From contig NZ_SMKO01000010.1 in NCBI RefSeq assembly GCF_004348685.1, positions 54,991-118,990 of the forward strand: DNA of 64,000 nt, read 5' to 3'. Of the stretch, positions 50,710 to 59,627 are shown piece by piece. Source of the stretch: Nonomuraea deserti (GTDB lineage Bacteria; Actinomycetota; Actinomycetes; Streptosporangiales; Streptosporangiaceae). The position numbers and the translations under genes are program-made. Below the pieces are notes generated by a model, which did not search any database, was not told the DNA's origin, and saw nothing but the letters and a program-made list of their open reading frames with translations. Position 1 is the first letter of the stretch. Every line of letters begins with the position of its first letter.

Positions 50710-51501
50710 GTGCGCCTGCACCGGATCGAGACACGAGTGTTCGAGGAGGGGCTCCCCTTCTCGTCCGGCGCGGCCGCCCGGTGGATGGAGCATTACACCC
50801 AGGACATCACCGGCTTGTACGGTCTCGCGCCGCGGCCCGGCCACCTGCTGAAGCGACGTAACAGCTATGCCGACATGGCCGCGGCCATGCTGGAGATCAT
50901 GGCTCCCGTCCCGGCTGCGATGGAGGTGGTGGCGATGGCCACCACAGTGCCCGACGCCGATCTGCAGCAGGCCCCGATCTCGATGCTGGCCGACGCCTTG
51001 CTCAGCGATCCGCTGCCGCTCGGGGCCAGCGAGCAGGGGCCGATCGCGCCCTTCACCGCGCTCGAGCTGATCCAGCTGTACGACACCGAGAACGCTCTGC
51101 TGATGGTGCTGGATCAGCGAAGCCTGCCGTACGACGTGACCGGCCCGGAGGAGATCGTGCCACTCCAGGACTGCGCGGTCGCCCTGCTGTTCACCGAGGA
51201 CGGCGGCTGCGCCGACGATTTCGCCATCCGGCACTGGGTCGACGTTCCACCCGTGAAGGTGGCGGATCTGCTGGCAGGCGAACGGGACGGTGGAGCGACG
51301 CTGATCGCCGGAGCCGGCCTGGCGAAAACCCTGCCCAGTGGTTTCCCGGACATGAGGGTGGCACCGCTGGGACTGCCGTGCACCGGAGCCTGGACGGAAC
51401 TGGCCGTCGCGCTGCCCGGCCTGCGGGGCCGGAGCGTCACAGTCGCCGACTACGACCACGCACTGCGCCACCTCAGCACCTGCACACTCCATATCGATTG
51501 A
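50710..51501 (+). CDS. thiolase-fold-like protein without recognisable active-site Cys
   Basis: 263 aa, no firm family. The stretch NSYADMAAAMLEIMAP then MEVVAMATTVPDADL looks like the strand-helix pattern at the front of KASIII/thiolase subunits (the IDLVVVATxTPD region), and a second piece NALLMVLDQRSLPYD is like the strand after the nucleophile. No CxxG nucleophile elbow is seen. Possibly a non-catalytic ketosynthase-like subunit working with ACP 2. GTG start one base after the ACP stop. Confidence 0.5.
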   Translation: MRLHRIETRVFEEGLPFSSGAAARWMEHYTQDITGLYGLAPRPGHLLKRRNSYADMAAAMLEIMAPVPAAMEVVAMATTVPDADLQQAPISMLADALLSDPLPLGASEQGPIAPFTALELIQLYDTENALLMVLDQRSLPYDVTGPEEIVPLQDCAVALLFTEDGGCADDFAIRHWVDVPPVKVADLLAGERDGGATLIAGAGLAKTLPSGFPDMRVAPLGLPCTGAWTELAVALPGLRGRSVTVADYDHALRHLSTCTLHID

Positions 51502-51509
51502 GAGTCACA

Positions 51510-52118
51510 ATGACGCTCCGGGATCTCTCCTACGCCCCCATCCGAGTCGCGGCGCGGACCGACGGTCTCGTGGCCGCGCTGTCACTGCTTCACGAGACCA
51601 CGGGAACGGTCGGGTACGGCCCGGAAGGGCATGTGATCGTGCCCCGTGGCCTGATCGAGGCCGATCCGGAAGCCGAGGTCATCGACACGATCGAGCTGCA
51701 CGGCCGGCTTCTGTACGGCCTGCACTGCCCCGGAAGATCAGGACAGGCTCCTGAAGAGTGGACGCTTGGGCTGGTCTGGCTTCGGTACGGCCTGTCCGAA
51801 GGGCTGCTCGAGTCGTGCATGACCTACCTCGGCGGACGCACGGTGGGGAACAGCCCGTTATTGCTCCAGCAGATGATCAAAGGTCAGCTCGCCGAAGCCG
51901 TGATCGCACACCTGGAGGTCCTCACCGCGCTGGAAGACGCGCACCCGGGTGACCTCGACGAAAGCGCCCTGGCCGCGTTGCACCAGCGAATCACCCGGAC
52001 CGATCGAGGGTTGCTACGGCTGCTGGGCGGCAGCAGCCTGTGCGCGGACGGCCCCGGCCAAGCCGTGCACATCTCCGAACTCATGGCCGACGCGTACACG
52101 AAACGGCAGACGACATGA
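51510..52118 (+). CDS. acyl-CoA dehydrogenase C-terminal-domain-like protein
   Basis: 202 aa. From residue ~90 (RYGLSEGLLESCMTYLGGR ... RGLLRLLGGSSLCADGPGQ) it follows the all-helical C-terminal domain of acyl-CoA dehydrogenases; the N-terminal FAD-binding half is missing. Likely a subunit that completes or regulates the next gene's dehydrogenase, with which it overlaps by ATGA. Contains one TTA codon (51858-51860). Otherwise unknown. Confidence 0.55.
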   Translation: MTLRDLSYAPIRVAARTDGLVAALSLLHETTGTVGYGPEGHVIVPRGLIEADPEAEVIDTIELHGRLLYGLHCPGRSGQAPEEWTLGLVWLRYGLSEGLLESCMTYLGGRTVGNSPLLLQQMIKGQLAEAVIAHLEVLTALEDAHPGDLDESALAALHQRITRTDRGLLRLLGGSSLCADGPGQAVHISELMADAYTKRQTT

Positions 52119-53266
52119 TCGAACTCAACGAGCGGCAGTCCACGCTACGCGCGTACGCCCGCGAATGGGCGACCGAGCTGGCGAAGCGGGCCTTCGAGCT
52201 GGAACGCTCACCGGAGCTCGTGCATCGGCTCCTGGACTTGCCCGGGATGGTGTTCCTGGCCAGGACCCCGGTCCCGGCCGAGTACGACCGGGATCCGATC
52301 CTCCTCGACGGCCACCGCTACGACGGGGGGTCGATGGAGCGGGTGACGATCTGTGAGGAGTTCGCGGCGGCCGACGCGGGGATGATGCTGGCGGCGCCGG
52401 GTCCGTCGATGTCCGGTGTGCTGGTATCGCAGCTCGGGGACAAGGCGCAGCAAGAGTGGTTCTTCAGCCGTGTCCTGGAACGCCCCACCTGGACGTTCTT
52501 CGCACTCACCGAACCAGACCGGGGCTCCGACGCCGGCGGGCTGCAAACGTCGCTCGTCCCCGACGGCGATCGCCTGTTGCTCAACGGAGCCAAGCGGTTC
52601 ATCGGTAACGCCGCCCGGGCTTCGTTCGGGGTGGTTTTCGCCCGGACGAAGCCCGGGCCGCTCGGTGTGGTGGCGGCGCTGGTGGAGACCTCCCTGCGGG
52701 GCTTCACCGCCACACCCTTTCCGACCGTCGGGCTGCGCGGCAACCAGGTCACCGACGTGCGGTTCGACAATGTGGAGATCACGATGGACCGCATGCTCGG
52801 CGCGCACCTGTCGCCCACGAGGAGGGGCTTGCTGGGCGCTGTGCGCGGCCTGAACAAGCTCCGCCCCGGCGTCGCAGCTCTGGGCCTGGGCATCGCGCGT
52901 GGTGCCTACGAGTATGTGCGCGCCGAGCGGCGTGATCTGACCGCCTGGGAAAGATGCGAGCTCGACGAGATGGCGCGCGACATCGAGAGCGTGCGGCAGC
53001 TTGTCCGCCGGGCCGCCACGGCGGCCGACGCGGACGACCCCGCACTCGCCACCCTGGCGTCGGCGGCCAAGGCGCGAGCTTCGCAACTGGCCGAAGAGAT
53101 CACGCTGGGCGCTTTCGGATTCTTCGGCGCAGGGGCGCGGCTCCAGCATCCGCGGCTGGACAAGTACGCCAGGGACGCCCGTGCCGTCGAGTACATGGAG
53201 GGCACGCGTAACATCCACCATCTCAACGTCTTCCAGGGGCTTTCCCGGAGAAGGCTCGCCTCCTGA
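52115..53266 (+). CDS. acyl-CoA dehydrogenase 3
   Basis: 383 aa, standard length. FFALTEPDRGSDAGG, LNGAKRFIGNAA and the C-terminal MEGTRNIHHLN with the catalytic-type Glu362 make this the one canonical dehydrogenase of the three. Given its place after the BtrJ/K/I-like trio it may desaturate the aminoacyl-ACP, but the fatty acyl-ACP is also possible. Start at 52115 set by the ATGA overlap. Confidence 0.87.
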   Translation: MIELNERQSTLRAYAREWATELAKRAFELERSPELVHRLLDLPGMVFLARTPVPAEYDRDPILLDGHRYDGGSMERVTICEEFAAADAGMMLAAPGPSMSGVLVSQLGDKAQQEWFFSRVLERPTWTFFALTEPDRGSDAGGLQTSLVPDGDRLLLNGAKRFIGNAARASFGVVFARTKPGPLGVVAALVETSLRGFTATPFPTVGLRGNQVTDVRFDNVEITMDRMLGAHLSPTRRGLLGAVRGLNKLRPGVAALGLGIARGAYEYVRAERRDLTAWERCELDEMARDIESVRQLVRRAATAADADDPALATLASAAKARASQLAEEITLGAFGFFGAGARLQHPRLDKYARDARAVEYMEGTRNIHHLNVFQGLSRRRLAS

Positions 53267-53301
53267 GCGCCTGGTCACTCCGGCCGCGTGGTTGTGTCCC
53301 C

Positions 53302-53937
53302 GTGGCCGGAGCGGAGGCGCTCGCCGGTGTGGAGATCTGGCAGGTAGCCCTGGACCGGTCGGCCGACATGGACGACTACGCCACGACCCTGGACGATCGC
53401 GAGCGCGCCCGGGCGGCAGGTTTCGCCGGGACGGCCGAGCGCAGGCGGTACCTTGTGTCACACGCCGCCGTTCGGCGCATCCTGGCCCGGCGTATGCGCG
53501 TACGCCCCGCTGACGTGCGGATCGCCGTCGGCAGGCACGGCAAGCCTTATTCGCCGGAGCGGCCCGACATCCAGTGGAACCTGTCGCACTCGGGAGAACT
53601 CGCGCTCGTGGCCGTGGCCCCCGATCGGAGCGTAGGGGTGGATGTGGAGAGGGTGCGGCCCGAACTCGACCGGGCGGCGTTCGCCGCCCGCTTCTTCCCG
53701 CCCGAGGACGTCGCGTACATCGACAGGTCACCCGAGCGGTTCGCGCTCGTCTGGGCGCGGCGTGAGTCCTGCGTCAAGGCGGCCGGGGGGCGGCTGACGC
53801 AAGGTTTGCGGCTCCCGGTCAGCGGGCCGTCGCCCCAGCTCGTCCGGGACCCGGCCGGGATCCTGCCGGGAGCCTGGCTGGTGCTCGACATACCGGTGCC
53901 GCCTGGTTTCCGGGCGGCACTGGCGATCAGCGTGTGA
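53302..53937 (+). CDS. 4'-phosphopantetheinyl transferase (Sfp type)
   Basis: 211 aa. VGVDVERV (Mg2+/CoA binding) and FALVWARRESCVKAAG, the WxxKESxxK-like motif, identify an Sfp/Gsp-type transferase that activates carrier proteins with the CoA arm. Here it should serve ACP 1 and ACP 2. GTG at 53302 starts 35 bases after the dehydrogenase; no other start fits better. Marks the end of the biosynthetic cluster. Confidence 0.9.
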   Translation: MAGAEALAGVEIWQVALDRSADMDDYATTLDDRERARAAGFAGTAERRRYLVSHAAVRRILARRMRVRPADVRIAVGRHGKPYSPERPDIQWNLSHSGELALVAVAPDRSVGVDVERVRPELDRAAFAARFFPPEDVAYIDRSPERFALVWARRESCVKAAGGRLTQGLRLPVSGPSPQLVRDPAGILPGAWLVLDIPVPPGFRAALAISV

Positions 53938-54020
53938 CTCCGTACGAGCGGCCTTCGAGGCGGACGCAGCATCGTGATTTCGCCGACACCTCGTGCCGCA
54001 CGGGCGCGGCCGGGCGTTCC

Positions 54021-54962
54021 TTACTGGCCGGTGTTGAAGAGCGCGCTTACTGACTCGCCGTCGTGGATGCGGCGCATGGCCTCGGCCAGGGCGGGCGCGA
54101 TCGACAGGACGGTGAGCTTGTCGCAGGGCTTGGGCGGCGGCACGGTGTTGGTGCAGACGATCTCCTCGACCTCCGGCAGCGCGCCCAGCCGCTCCAGCGC
54201 CCCGCCCGAGAACAACCCGTGCGTGCAGGCCACGCGGACCGACCTGACGCCCTGCTCGCGCAACCGGTCGAGCAGCTCGATGACCGTGGAGCCCTTGGCG
54301 ATCTCGTCGTCCAGGATGATCACGTCCTTGCCGGCCACCTCGCCGATCACGGAGCTGATCACCACGCGGTCGTCGCTGAAGCGCTGCTTGGCGCCCATCG
54401 CGACGTCGGTGCCGAGCAGGCGGGAGAAGGCGGCGGCCTCCTTGGCGTTGCCGAGGTCGGGGGAGACGACGACCGTGTTCGACAGGTCGTACTGGCGGAA
54501 GTGGGCGGCCAGCTCGCGCAGGGCGTGCAGGTGGTCGACGGGGACGCTGAAGAAGCCGTGCACCTGCGGCGAGTGCAGCGTCATCGCCAGCACCCGGCTG
54601 GCCCCGGCGGCCACCATCAGGTCGGCGACCAGCCGGCCGCCGATGGAGATGCGGGGCGCGTCCTTCTTGTCGCTGCGCGCGTAGGCGTAGTGGGGGAGGA
54701 CGACCGTGGTGCGGGCGGCGGAGGCGCCGCGGGCGGCGTCGAGCATCAGCAGCAGCTCGACGAGGTGCTCCTGCGTCGGCGGGACGAGCGGCTGGATGAG
54801 GAAGACGTCACGCTCGCGGCAGTTGGCCTGCAACTGCACTTCGAGCACGTCGTTGGCGAACCGGTGGATCTGGACGGGGTGCAGGGGAGTGCCCAGATGG
54901 GCACAGATCTCCTCCGCGAGCTCGGGGTGGGCGCTGCCGCTGAAAACCGTGATGTCTCGCAC
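54021..54962 (-). CDS. prs: ribose-phosphate pyrophosphokinase
   Basis: 313 aa PRPP synthetase. PRPP-binding loop DDEIAKGST, ATP-site VLPHYAYARSDKKD and the divalent-metal His/Asp segment TLHSPQVHGFF are all present. Makes PRPP for nucleotide, His and Trp synthesis. Possibly a second copy, since such genes normally stand beside glmU, which is not here. The 83 bases to the upstream gene show nothing notable. Confidence 0.93.
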   Translation of the reverse strand: MRDITVFSGSAHPELAEEICAHLGTPLHPVQIHRFANDVLEVQLQANCRERDVFLIQPLVPPTQEHLVELLLMLDAARGASAARTTVVLPHYAYARSDKKDAPRISIGGRLVADLMVAAGASRVLAMTLHSPQVHGFFSVPVDHLHALRELAAHFRQYDLSNTVVVSPDLGNAKEAAAFSRLLGTDVAMGAKQRFSDDRVVISSVIGEVAGKDVIILDDEIAKGSTVIELLDRLREQGVRSVRVACTHGLFSGGALERLGALPEVEEIVCTNTVPPPKPCDKLTVLSIAPALAEAMRRIHDGESVSALFNTGQ

Positions 54963-54995
54963 GGTTCCCTGAGCTTACCCACCCCGGCCCGGCGT

Positions 54996-55634
54996 TCACG
55001 AGAGCAGCTCCGGGGTGAGCGCGTCGAGGTTGGGCAGGACGCGCCAGGCCAGGGCGAGCGCGTCGGGCGCCGGCGGGTAGCGCGGATGGGGTACGGCGAT
55101 CACGTGCATGCCTGCGGCGTGGGCGGAGCGCAGCCCGTTGCTGGAGTCCTCGACCGCCACGCAGCCGCGGGGGTCGACGTCCAGCCGGCGGGCCGCCTCC
55201 AGGTAACCGTCGGGGGCGGGCTTGCCACGCGCGACCTCCTCTGTGGACACGGTGGCGGCGAAGCACTCCTTCAGGTCGGCCGCGTCCAGCACCACGTCGA
55301 TCAGCGTGCGCGGGGACGAGCTGGCCAGCCCCAGCGTGTTGCGCTCGGCCAGGCGCCGCACCGCCTTCACCGCCCCCGCCATCAGCGGCACCCCGGCGCG
55401 GTAGCGGGCGGCCATCTGGTCGACGACGCCGCGGGCGATCTCGGCGGGTGGCATCCGTACGCCGAGCTCGTGCAGGTAGGCGGCCCACTCGGCGGTGCTC
55501 ATGCCCATGAGCCTGGACTGCGTGTCGGGCTGCCAGGCGCCGCCGTGCTCGGCCACGAACGCCCGGCGCACCTCCTCCCACACGGGCTCGGAGTCCACCA
55601 GCACGCCGTCGAGGTCGAACACGCAAGCTCTCAC
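54996..55634 (-). CDS. HAD-family phosphatase (beta-phosphoglucomutase-like)
   Basis: 212 aa, subfamily IA. DLDGVLVDSEPVWEE (nucleophile Asp), LASSSPR (motif II), GKPAPDGYLEAA (motif III Lys) and VAVEDSSNGLRSA (motif IV). Typical of sugar-phosphate phosphatases and beta-phosphoglucomutases; substrate open. GTG at 55634 places the start right at the HAD strand; no strong ribosome site. Confidence 0.88.
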   Translation of the reverse strand: MRACVFDLDGVLVDSEPVWEEVRRAFVAEHGGAWQPDTQSRLMGMSTAEWAAYLHELGVRMPPAEIARGVVDQMAARYRAGVPLMAGAVKAVRRLAERNTLGLASSSPRTLIDVVLDAADLKECFAATVSTEEVARGKPAPDGYLEAARRLDVDPRGCVAVEDSSNGLRSAHAAGMHVIAVPHPRYPPAPDALALAWRVLPNLDALTPELLS

Positions 55635-55758
55635 GACCGCGAGAATACGCGAACGGCGACCGGCCCCCCGTGGCACGGCACGCCTGACATATGTCCTTAT
55701 TGCCCGAGATTCATGCTATTAGGGAAGTCTATTGAGCTATCGGGACTGATTCCCGGGC

Positions 55759-57570
55759 ATGCCACACGGCATGGCAGACCTTCCACTTCACGACCAGGGC
55801 GACTTCGCGGACGCCGACCGCGGATTCATCGCGAAGCTCAGCCCGGCGGTGGTCAGAACGGCGGACGGCCGGGTCGTCTGGGACGGCGACTCCTACGACT
55901 TCCTCCAGGAGGACTGCCCGGAGACGGCTCATCCCGGCCTCTGGAGGCAGAGCCGGCTCTGCGCCAGGCAGGGACTGTACGAGGTCACCAGCGGCGTCTA
56001 CCAGGTGCGCGGCCTGGACCTGTCGAACATGACGCTGGTCGAAGGCGATCGGGGCGTCGTCGTGATCGACCCGCTGATCTCCACCGAGTGCGCCGCCGCG
56101 GCACTGAAGTTGTACCGCGCCCACCGCGGCGATCGCCCGGTCACCGGCGTCATCTACACCCACACGCACGTCGACCACTTCGGCGGCGTGCGCGGCGTCA
56201 CCGACGGCGGCGTGCCGATCCTGGCCCCCGCGGGTTTCCTGGAGCACGCCGCGTCCGAACGGGTCTACGCGGGCCACGCGATGACCCGCCGCGCAGTCTA
56301 CCTGTACGGCCGGGCGCTGCCCCGCTCGCCCGAGGGACAGATCGGCTGCGGCCTCGGCATGACCGCCTCGACGGGCACCGTGTCGCTCATCCCGCCCACG
56401 CTGGACCTCACGCGTACTGGCCAGGAGGAGACGGTCGACGGCATCCGCATGATCTTCCAGCTCACGCCGGGCGCCCAGGCCCCCGCGGAGATGAACCTGC
56501 TCCTGCCTGACCGTCGCGCCCTCTGCCTGGCCGAGAACGCCACCCACAACCAGCACAACCTGCTGTCCCTGCGCGGCGCCGTGGTGCGCGACGCCCGCGC
56601 GTGGGCGCGCTACCTGACCGAGGCCGTCTCCCTGTTCGCCGGCCGGGCCGACGTCGCCTTCGCCTCGCACCACTGGCCCACCTGGGGCGGCGAGGCCATC
56701 GTGCGCTTCCTGGAGCAGCAGCGCGACATGTACGCCTACCTGCACGACCAGACGCTGCGCCTGATCAACAAGGGCCTGACAGGCCCCGAGATCGCCGAGG
56801 CCCTGCACATGCCGCCCCAGCTGGAGCAGGCCTGGCACACCCACGGCTATCACGGCGCGGTCTCCCACAACGTCAAGGCCGTCTACCAGCGCTACCTGGG
56901 CTGGTTCGACGGGAACCCGGCCCACCTGTGGGAGCATCCGCCCAGGGAGAGCGCCATCCGCTACGTCGAGTGCCTGGGCGGCGCCGCCGGCGTGGTCGCG
57001 TTCGCCCGGCGCTACATCGACGAGAACGACCTGCGCTTCGCCGCCCAACTGCTCAACCACGCGGTCTTCGCCGACGAGGGCAACAAGGAGGCCCGCGACC
57101 TGCTCGCCGAGGTCTACACCAGGCTGGGCCACGGGGCCGAGAACGCCACCTGGCGCAACTTCTACCTCATGGGCGCCCTGGAACTGGCCGACGGCATCGT
57201 GCCCGCCACCATGGACGTCACCTCTCCGGACCTGCTCGCCGCGCTGAGCGTCGAGCAGATCTTCGACTCCATCGCCATCCGCGTCGACGGGCCGCGCGCC
57301 TGGCACGAGCGGCTGGCCATCGACTGGCACCTGACCGACCTGGGGGAGCGGCACCGTACGACGTTGTGCAACGGCGTGCTCGTCCAGCAGCGGAACCCGG
57401 GCGACGACGCCGCCGACCTGACCCTGCGGCTGACGAAGGAGCAGCTCGTGGGGTTGCTGGCGGGCAAGGGCGTCGAAGGGGTCGAACGCGAGGGCAACAC
57501 GGCGGTGTTGCAGCGACTGGTCGCCGTACTGGACCGGCCGGTGCCGGACTTCGCCATCGTCACGGCCTGA
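55759..57570 (+). CDS. MBL-fold alkylsulfatase-type hydrolase
   Basis: 603 aa, the size of SdsA1/Pdsa-type alkylsulfatases. Metallo-beta-lactamase motif THTHVDH at 134-140, followed by the alkylsulfatase dimerisation domain (HAVFADEGNKEARDLLAEVY) and a C-terminal SCP2-like domain. Cleaves sulfate from primary or secondary alkyl sulfates in characterised members. Unlike SdsA1 there is no signal peptide, so it acts inside the cell. ATG at 55759 or 55771. The 82-base leader is AT-rich. Confidence 0.9.
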   Translation: MPHGMADLPLHDQGDFADADRGFIAKLSPAVVRTADGRVVWDGDSYDFLQEDCPETAHPGLWRQSRLCARQGLYEVTSGVYQVRGLDLSNMTLVEGDRGVVVIDPLISTECAAAALKLYRAHRGDRPVTGVIYTHTHVDHFGGVRGVTDGGVPILAPAGFLEHAASERVYAGHAMTRRAVYLYGRALPRSPEGQIGCGLGMTASTGTVSLIPPTLDLTRTGQEETVDGIRMIFQLTPGAQAPAEMNLLLPDRRALCLAENATHNQHNLLSLRGAVVRDARAWARYLTEAVSLFAGRADVAFASHHWPTWGGEAIVRFLEQQRDMYAYLHDQTLRLINKGLTGPEIAEALHMPPQLEQAWHTHGYHGAVSHNVKAVYQRYLGWFDGNPAHLWEHPPRESAIRYVECLGGAAGVVAFARRYIDENDLRFAAQLLNHAVFADEGNKEARDLLAEVYTRLGHGAENATWRNFYLMGALELADGIVPATMDVTSPDLLAALSVEQIFDSIAIRVDGPRAWHERLAIDWHLTDLGERHRTTLCNGVLVQQRNPGDDAADLTLRLTKEQLVGLLAGKGVEGVEREGNTAVLQRLVAVLDRPVPDFAIVTA

Positions 57571-57591
57571 CCCGCGCTCCCGGGGCGCCCG

Positions 57592-58059
57592 CTACGTCCG
57601 GGCCGCCTCGGCGTGCAGCGCCTCGCAGGCCAGCCCCAGCAACGTCACCAGCACGGCCGCGATCACCGGCCCCAGCGCCAGCGGCACCGTCAGCTCGCCC
57701 GCGTGCCACGCCGCCGCGGCGACCGCCGCCGACGTCAGCACCGTCACTCCGAACATGGCCGCCCACAGCGGCAGCATCCGCAGGTAGGCGAACAGCAGCC
57801 CGAACACCGGCCACACGAACGGCGGCGCCGCCACGGCCAGCGCGGCCCAGCCACCCGTCACCAGGCCCAGCCACGCGAGCGCCGGGATGGGCCGGCGTTC
57901 GATCACCGGGCCGGTGGAGTAGACGAGGCCGAGCAGCACGCCTCCGGCGGCCACGGCCACGAGGCCGTCGCGCAGCACGGTGACCACGGCGATGAGCAGC
58001 AGCCCGCACGCCGTGACGTGCGTCGCCCACTGCAGCAGCCGCAACGGAAGGTTCGACAT
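57592..58059 (-). CDS. membrane protein resembling the sensor half of a MacS-type histidine kinase
   Basis: 155 aa, five hydrophobic segments. The order of segments and the end GPVIAAVLVTLLGLACEALHAE look like the membrane domain that precedes the kinase in MacS-like histidine kinases. The frame stops at TAG right after this domain and only 21 bases separate it from the convergent sulfatase gene, so the kinase part is gone. Either a decayed kinase or a domain now working alone. Confidence 0.5.
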   Translation of the reverse strand: MSNLPLRLLQWATHVTACGLLLIAVVTVLRDGLVAVAAGGVLLGLVYSTGPVIERRPIPALAWLGLVTGGWAALAVAAPPFVWPVFGLLFAYLRMLPLWAAMFGVTVLTSAAVAAAAWHAGELTVPLALGPVIAAVLVTLLGLACEALHAEAART

Positions 58060-58094
58060 GACTCACTCAGCGTAACGCCGGGTGGGTCTCCCGA

Positions 58095-59534
58095 TCAGCG
58101 GGTGCCGCGGTCGCCACGCCGGGTGAACGCCGTCAGCAGGTAGTACAGCGCGCCGGCCACCACGAGGGCGACCACCACGCCGATGTTCGCCGCCCCGAAC
58201 GTGCCGGTCCGGAGTTCGTGGCTCATCAGGAAGCCGACGACCGCGGCGATGTTCTCGTCGGCCGAGGTGATGAGGCCGAGCCCGACGATCGACGCCACCA
58301 CCAGCGACACCAGGCCGGGCCAGTGCAGCGCCGGCGCGCCGGGACGCAGCAGCCGCTCCCGGTCGGCACGCTGGTTCTGCCCGCCGTACGAGCGGCCGCC
58401 GTCCCGCAGCCGCCACATGTCCACCAGGAAGACCGCGGCCCAGGCCGCCATCACCACGCCGATGATCGCCAGGAACGCCTGGAAGGTGCCGAGGAAGCTG
58501 GTGGAGACGAACAGCAGGTAGTAGCCGCCCAGCACCATGAGCAGCCCGTCGATCAGCACCGCGTAGTGCCGCCTGATCGGTACGCCGAGCGCCAGCATCG
58601 ACAGGCCCGACGAGTAGATGTCCATGATCGCCCCGGCCAGGAAGCCGCCGATGGCGGTCAGCAGGTACGGCAGCAGGAACCAGGTCGGCAGCGCCCCGGC
58701 CAGCGCCGCCACCGGGTCGCCGCCCGCGGCTTCGGCCAGCGTCGGGTCGCCGCCCGCCAGCAGCACGCCGAACACGAGCAGCACCATGGGCGGCAGCGCG
58801 CCGCCGAGCATCGTCCACAGGGCCACCGAGCGCGGGCGCGAGTCCGACGGCAGGTAGCGGGAGTAGTCGGCGCCGCAGTTGACCCAGCCCAGGCCGAGCA
58901 GGGTCATGGCGAAGATGATCCCGCCCACCCAGCCGCCAGGGCCGGCCGTGGTCTCCAGCGACACGCCGAGCCTCGGGGCCATGAGGATCATGTAGACGAC
59001 GGTCAGCACGACGAACGCGTACGTCAGGTAGCGCTGCACCACCATGATCATCGCGTGGCCGTACACGCCGACCGCGATCACCACCACGGCCGCGACGGCG
59101 AAGCACACGGCGGTGGCCGTCGTGGGCGGGATGCCGGGCGCGAGCCGGCCCAGGATGGCCGCGCCGCTCTGTGCGGCGAGCGTGACGAGCACGATCTCCC
59201 AGCCCACGTTCGACAGGTACGACAACGCCGCGGGCAACTTGTTGCCCTGGTAGCCGAACGGCGCCCGGCCCAGCGTCATGGTCGGCACGCCCGACCTGGC
59301 GCCGGCGATCGCGACCAGGCCGACCAGCAGGAACGACAGCGCGTACCCGATGGCGCCGGTGATGATCGCGGGCACCACGCCCAGGCCCAGCCCGACGATG
59401 TAGACACCGAAGGCGACGCCGAACAGCGACAGGTTCGAGCCCGCCCACGGCCAGAAGAGGTCTCTCGGCCGCCCGTGCCGCTCGGACTCGGGGACCGCGT
59501 TGATGCCGTTCTGCTCCACGGCCATCGTGTCCAT
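58095..59534 (-). CDS. NCS1-family cytosine/purine permease
   Basis: 479 aa with about twelve hydrophobic segments; PWAGSNLSLFGVAFGVYIV at the start and GWVNCGADYSRYLP in the middle are typical of the NCS1 purine-cytosine branch. Imports nucleobases or related compounds with H+ or Na+. Monocistronic. ATG at 59534; the next in-frame ATG is three codons on. Confidence 0.9.
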   Translation of the reverse strand: MDTMAVEQNGINAVPESERHGRPRDLFWPWAGSNLSLFGVAFGVYIVGLGLGVVPAIITGAIGYALSFLLVGLVAIAGARSGVPTMTLGRAPFGYQGNKLPAALSYLSNVGWEIVLVTLAAQSGAAILGRLAPGIPPTTATAVCFAVAAVVVIAVGVYGHAMIMVVQRYLTYAFVVLTVVYMILMAPRLGVSLETTAGPGGWVGGIIFAMTLLGLGWVNCGADYSRYLPSDSRPRSVALWTMLGGALPPMVLLVFGVLLAGGDPTLAEAAGGDPVAALAGALPTWFLLPYLLTAIGGFLAGAIMDIYSSGLSMLALGVPIRRHYAVLIDGLLMVLGGYYLLFVSTSFLGTFQAFLAIIGVVMAAWAAVFLVDMWRLRDGGRSYGGQNQRADRERLLRPGAPALHWPGLVSLVVASIVGLGLITSADENIAAVVGFLMSHELRTGTFGAANIGVVVALVVAGALYYLLTAFTRRGDRGTR

Positions 59535-59627
59535 GATCGGACGTTACTCGCCTTCTGCGAAGAAACGAACCCTTACCTCCGGTACGGGGACACGTTTCCG
59601 CCGCTGGTCTGCGGTGAGACTCCCGTG

